The notes beneath the pieces were generated by a model. The model was given only the letters and a program-made list of their open reading frames with translations, did no database searches and had not been told where the DNA came from. From assembly GCA_009787075.1 (NCBI GenBank), contig WRGS01000157.1:1-7463 (forward strand): a DNA stretch of 7,463 bases. The letters run 5' to 3'. Positions 6,429 to 7,463 of this stretch are shown here, piece by piece; the stretch's first letter is position 1, and every line of letters starts with the position of its first letter. A program made the translations under genes and the position numbers. This DNA is from Paludibacter sp. GTDB lineage: Bacteria > Bacteroidota > Bacteroidia > Bacteroidales > Paludibacteraceae.

Positions 6429-7463
6429 TTACATCATCAGCGAACTGATGATTGTATTTGAAATTAAAATTCCTTCCTGCGTAAGCGAATATTTATCGTT
6501 TGCAGCAGGAAGGATTTTTTTTGCGAAGATAAATTTTTGAATGTTTTTTGAAAAATAATTTGCAAATTTTACGTCAAAATTTTTCTTAATATATTCAAAA
6601 TCAACACCTTCGGTTGTTCGCAACGAAACCATTACATATTCATTGTATTTGTCTTTTTCGGTTAAAATTTCCTTTTCAAAAAACGGCGCATTTTCGGCGA
6701 TTGCCGCAATGTATTTTTGAATTGATGGAATGTTCCATTGACGGCTTGCGTGGTCGAAAGAATGCGCTGCTGCGCCTATGCCCAAATATTTTTCATTTTT
6801 CCAATAAGCAGAATTGTGCTGCGAGTGAAAACCGCGTTTTGCAAAATTTGAAATTTCGTAATGTTCAAATTTTTGATTTTCAGCCATTTGTAAAAGCAAC
6901 AAATACATTTGATTAAGAGTTTTCTCGTCTGTTTCACAAATTTTTCCGCTTTCACGCATATTCCAAAGCGGCGTGCCTGTTTCGTAAGTGAGGCAATAAG
7001 CCGAAATATGCTCAATATCAAGCAAAAACGCTGTTTCTAATTCAATTTCCCAATCGCTTAAAGTTTGATGAGGCAAACCAAAAATCAAATCAATACTGAT
7101 ATTTGTAAAATTATGATTTTTAGCAAATTGCACCGCATCAACCGCTTGCTTGGCTGTATGTCGGCGGTTGATTTGTTTTAATAATTTATCGTTAAAACTC
7201 TGAATACCAATACTCAACCGATTAAAAGGCAAATTTTTTATTTCATCAAAAAAATTCTCGGTCAAATCGTCTGGATTTGCCTCAAAAGTAATTTCTGCGG
7301 TTTTTTCTATTTTAAATAATTTATTTACAGTATAAAATATTTTTTCAAAATGCCTTGCCGAGAGCAAACTCGGCGTTCCTCCGCCAAAATAAATTGAGGA
7401 AATTTTTTCATTTTCCGATAAATAATATCTGCGCAAATGCAACTCCGCAATCATTGCATCTAT
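6429..7463 (-). CDS. hemW: Radical SAM heme chaperone HemW (N-terminus cut by window edge)
   Basis: HemW is a radical-SAM protein related to oxygen-independent coproporphyrinogen oxidase (HemN) that is thought to deliver heme to client proteins. The stop is TAA at 6431-6429. The frame is open to the right edge, giving 344 residues; the true start and the CxxxCxxC iron-sulfur motif, roughly the first 40-50 residues, lie outside. The first in-frame ATG (7454) is internal. Visible motifs in order are YFGGGTPS (residues 25-32 of the fragment), FEANPDD, RLSIGIQSF, DLIFGLPHQT, and the HNSAYW and GIGAAAHSF segments. The last two mark HemW rather than true HemN. A small HemN_C-like domain ends the protein. 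The gene converges on pgk with a 5-base gap, and its last codons contain two hairpins, one of them the pgk terminator. Older annotation often names such genes coproporphyrinogen III oxidase. Confidence 0.93.
   Translation of the reverse strand: MDAMIAELHLRRYYLSENEKISSIYFGGGTPSLLSARHFEKIFYTVNKLFKIEKTAEITFEANPDDLTENFFDEIKNLPFNRLSIGIQSFNDKLLKQINRRHTAKQAVDAVQFAKNHNFTNISIDLIFGLPHQTLSDWEIELETAFLLDIEHISAYCLTYETGTPLWNMRESGKICETDEKTLNQMYLLLLQMAENQKFEHYEISNFAKRGFHSQHNSAYWKNEKYLGIGAAAHSFDHASRQWNIPSIQKYIAAIAENAPFFEKEILTEKDKYNEYVMVSLRTTEGVDFEYIKKNFDVKFANYFSKNIQKFIFAKKILPAANDKYSLTQEGILISNTIISSLMM
6433..6452. other. Short perfect hairpin at the pgk/hemW convergence
   Basis: ATCATCAG (6433-6440) and CTGATGAT (6445-6452) form an 8-base-pair stem around a 4-base loop, CGAA on the plus strand and TTCG on the minus strand. 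It covers the last codons of hemW, ending just before its stop. Read on the minus strand it is followed by a mixed T-rich stretch running into the end of pgk, so it may help end hemW transcripts or protect their 3' ends. No strong T-tract follows in either direction, so I do not call it a terminator. Confidence 0.45.
6471..6522 (+). terminator. Strong intrinsic terminator of pgk, inside hemW coding sequence
   Basis: TCCTTCCTGC (6471-6480) pairs perfectly with GCAGGAAGGA (6505-6514). Past one bulged A (6504) the stem continues for eight more pairs, two of them G-U, to a 7-base loop (6489-6495). Eight T's follow at 6515-6522 on the plus strand, so it acts rightward, 47 bases after the pgk stop. 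On the minus strand no comparable T-tract follows. The same bases encode a stretch near the C-terminus of hemW. Confidence 0.85.

Noticed and set aside
7452..7454. ATG at 7454 as the start of hemW
   Set aside because: The frame is open to the window edge, and the family needs an upstream radical-SAM CxxxCxxC motif, so this Met is internal.
6429..7463. hemW as true coproporphyrinogen III dehydrogenase (hemN)
   Set aside because: The HNSAYW and GIGAAAHS motifs and the short C-terminal domain fit HemW; calling it HemN would overstate enzymatic function.
1..7463. Mobile elements, CRISPR, tRNA/rRNA, defence or toxin genes, or a new multi-gene system
   Set aside because: All frames longer than a few hundred bases are accounted for by six conserved genes, the gaps are short and filled by promoters and terminators, and no long repeats or RNA-gene folds were seen by eye.

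Overview
The window comes from a member of the Bacteroidota, most likely near the order Bacteroidales. Four things point there. Promoters carry the TAnnTTTG -7 element (three clear copies, before gldJ, dcp and pgk). The mRNA leaders are very AT-rich and lack usable Shine-Dalgarno sites. A GldJ-type lipoprotein, associated with gliding and type IX secretion in this phylum, is present. Phosphoglycerate kinase has the charged insertion usual in this phylum. The genus cannot be told from the sequence.

Layout, left to right. (1) The 5' part of folP (dihydropteroate synthase, folate synthesis) runs leftward off the window edge. (2) A very AT-rich divergent intergenic region (535-701) holds a good promoter for gldJ and a weaker candidate for folP. 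(3) gldJ is a single-gene unit closed by a strong intrinsic terminator (2267-2296). (4) dcp, a lipoprotein M3 peptidyl-dipeptidase, has its own promoter. It is followed after 44 bases, with no visible terminator or promoter, by bfr (heme-type bacterioferritin), so the two are probably co-transcribed. An intrinsic terminator follows bfr. (5) pgk starts from a promoter whose -33 element lies in the T-tract of that terminator. (6) hemW, the radical-SAM heme chaperone, is read leftward and converges on pgk with only 5 bases between the stop codons. Its N-terminus, including the radical-SAM cysteine motif, lies beyond the right edge.

The genes are mostly housekeeping: folate, glycolysis, iron storage, heme handling and peptide turnover, plus one secretion or motility lipoprotein. 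Bacterioferritin and HemW both touch heme but are on different strands and in different transcripts, so no joint pathway is claimed. I found no mobile element, CRISPR array, tRNA, rRNA, toxin or defence gene, and no sign of a new multi-gene system. The most notable signals are at the fine scale. The strong pgk terminator is embedded antisense in the hemW coding sequence, a promoter is built into a terminator, a normally conserved FolP segment is degenerate, and the FGE-like domain of GldJ lacks the catalytic cysteines of true formylglycine-generating enzyme.
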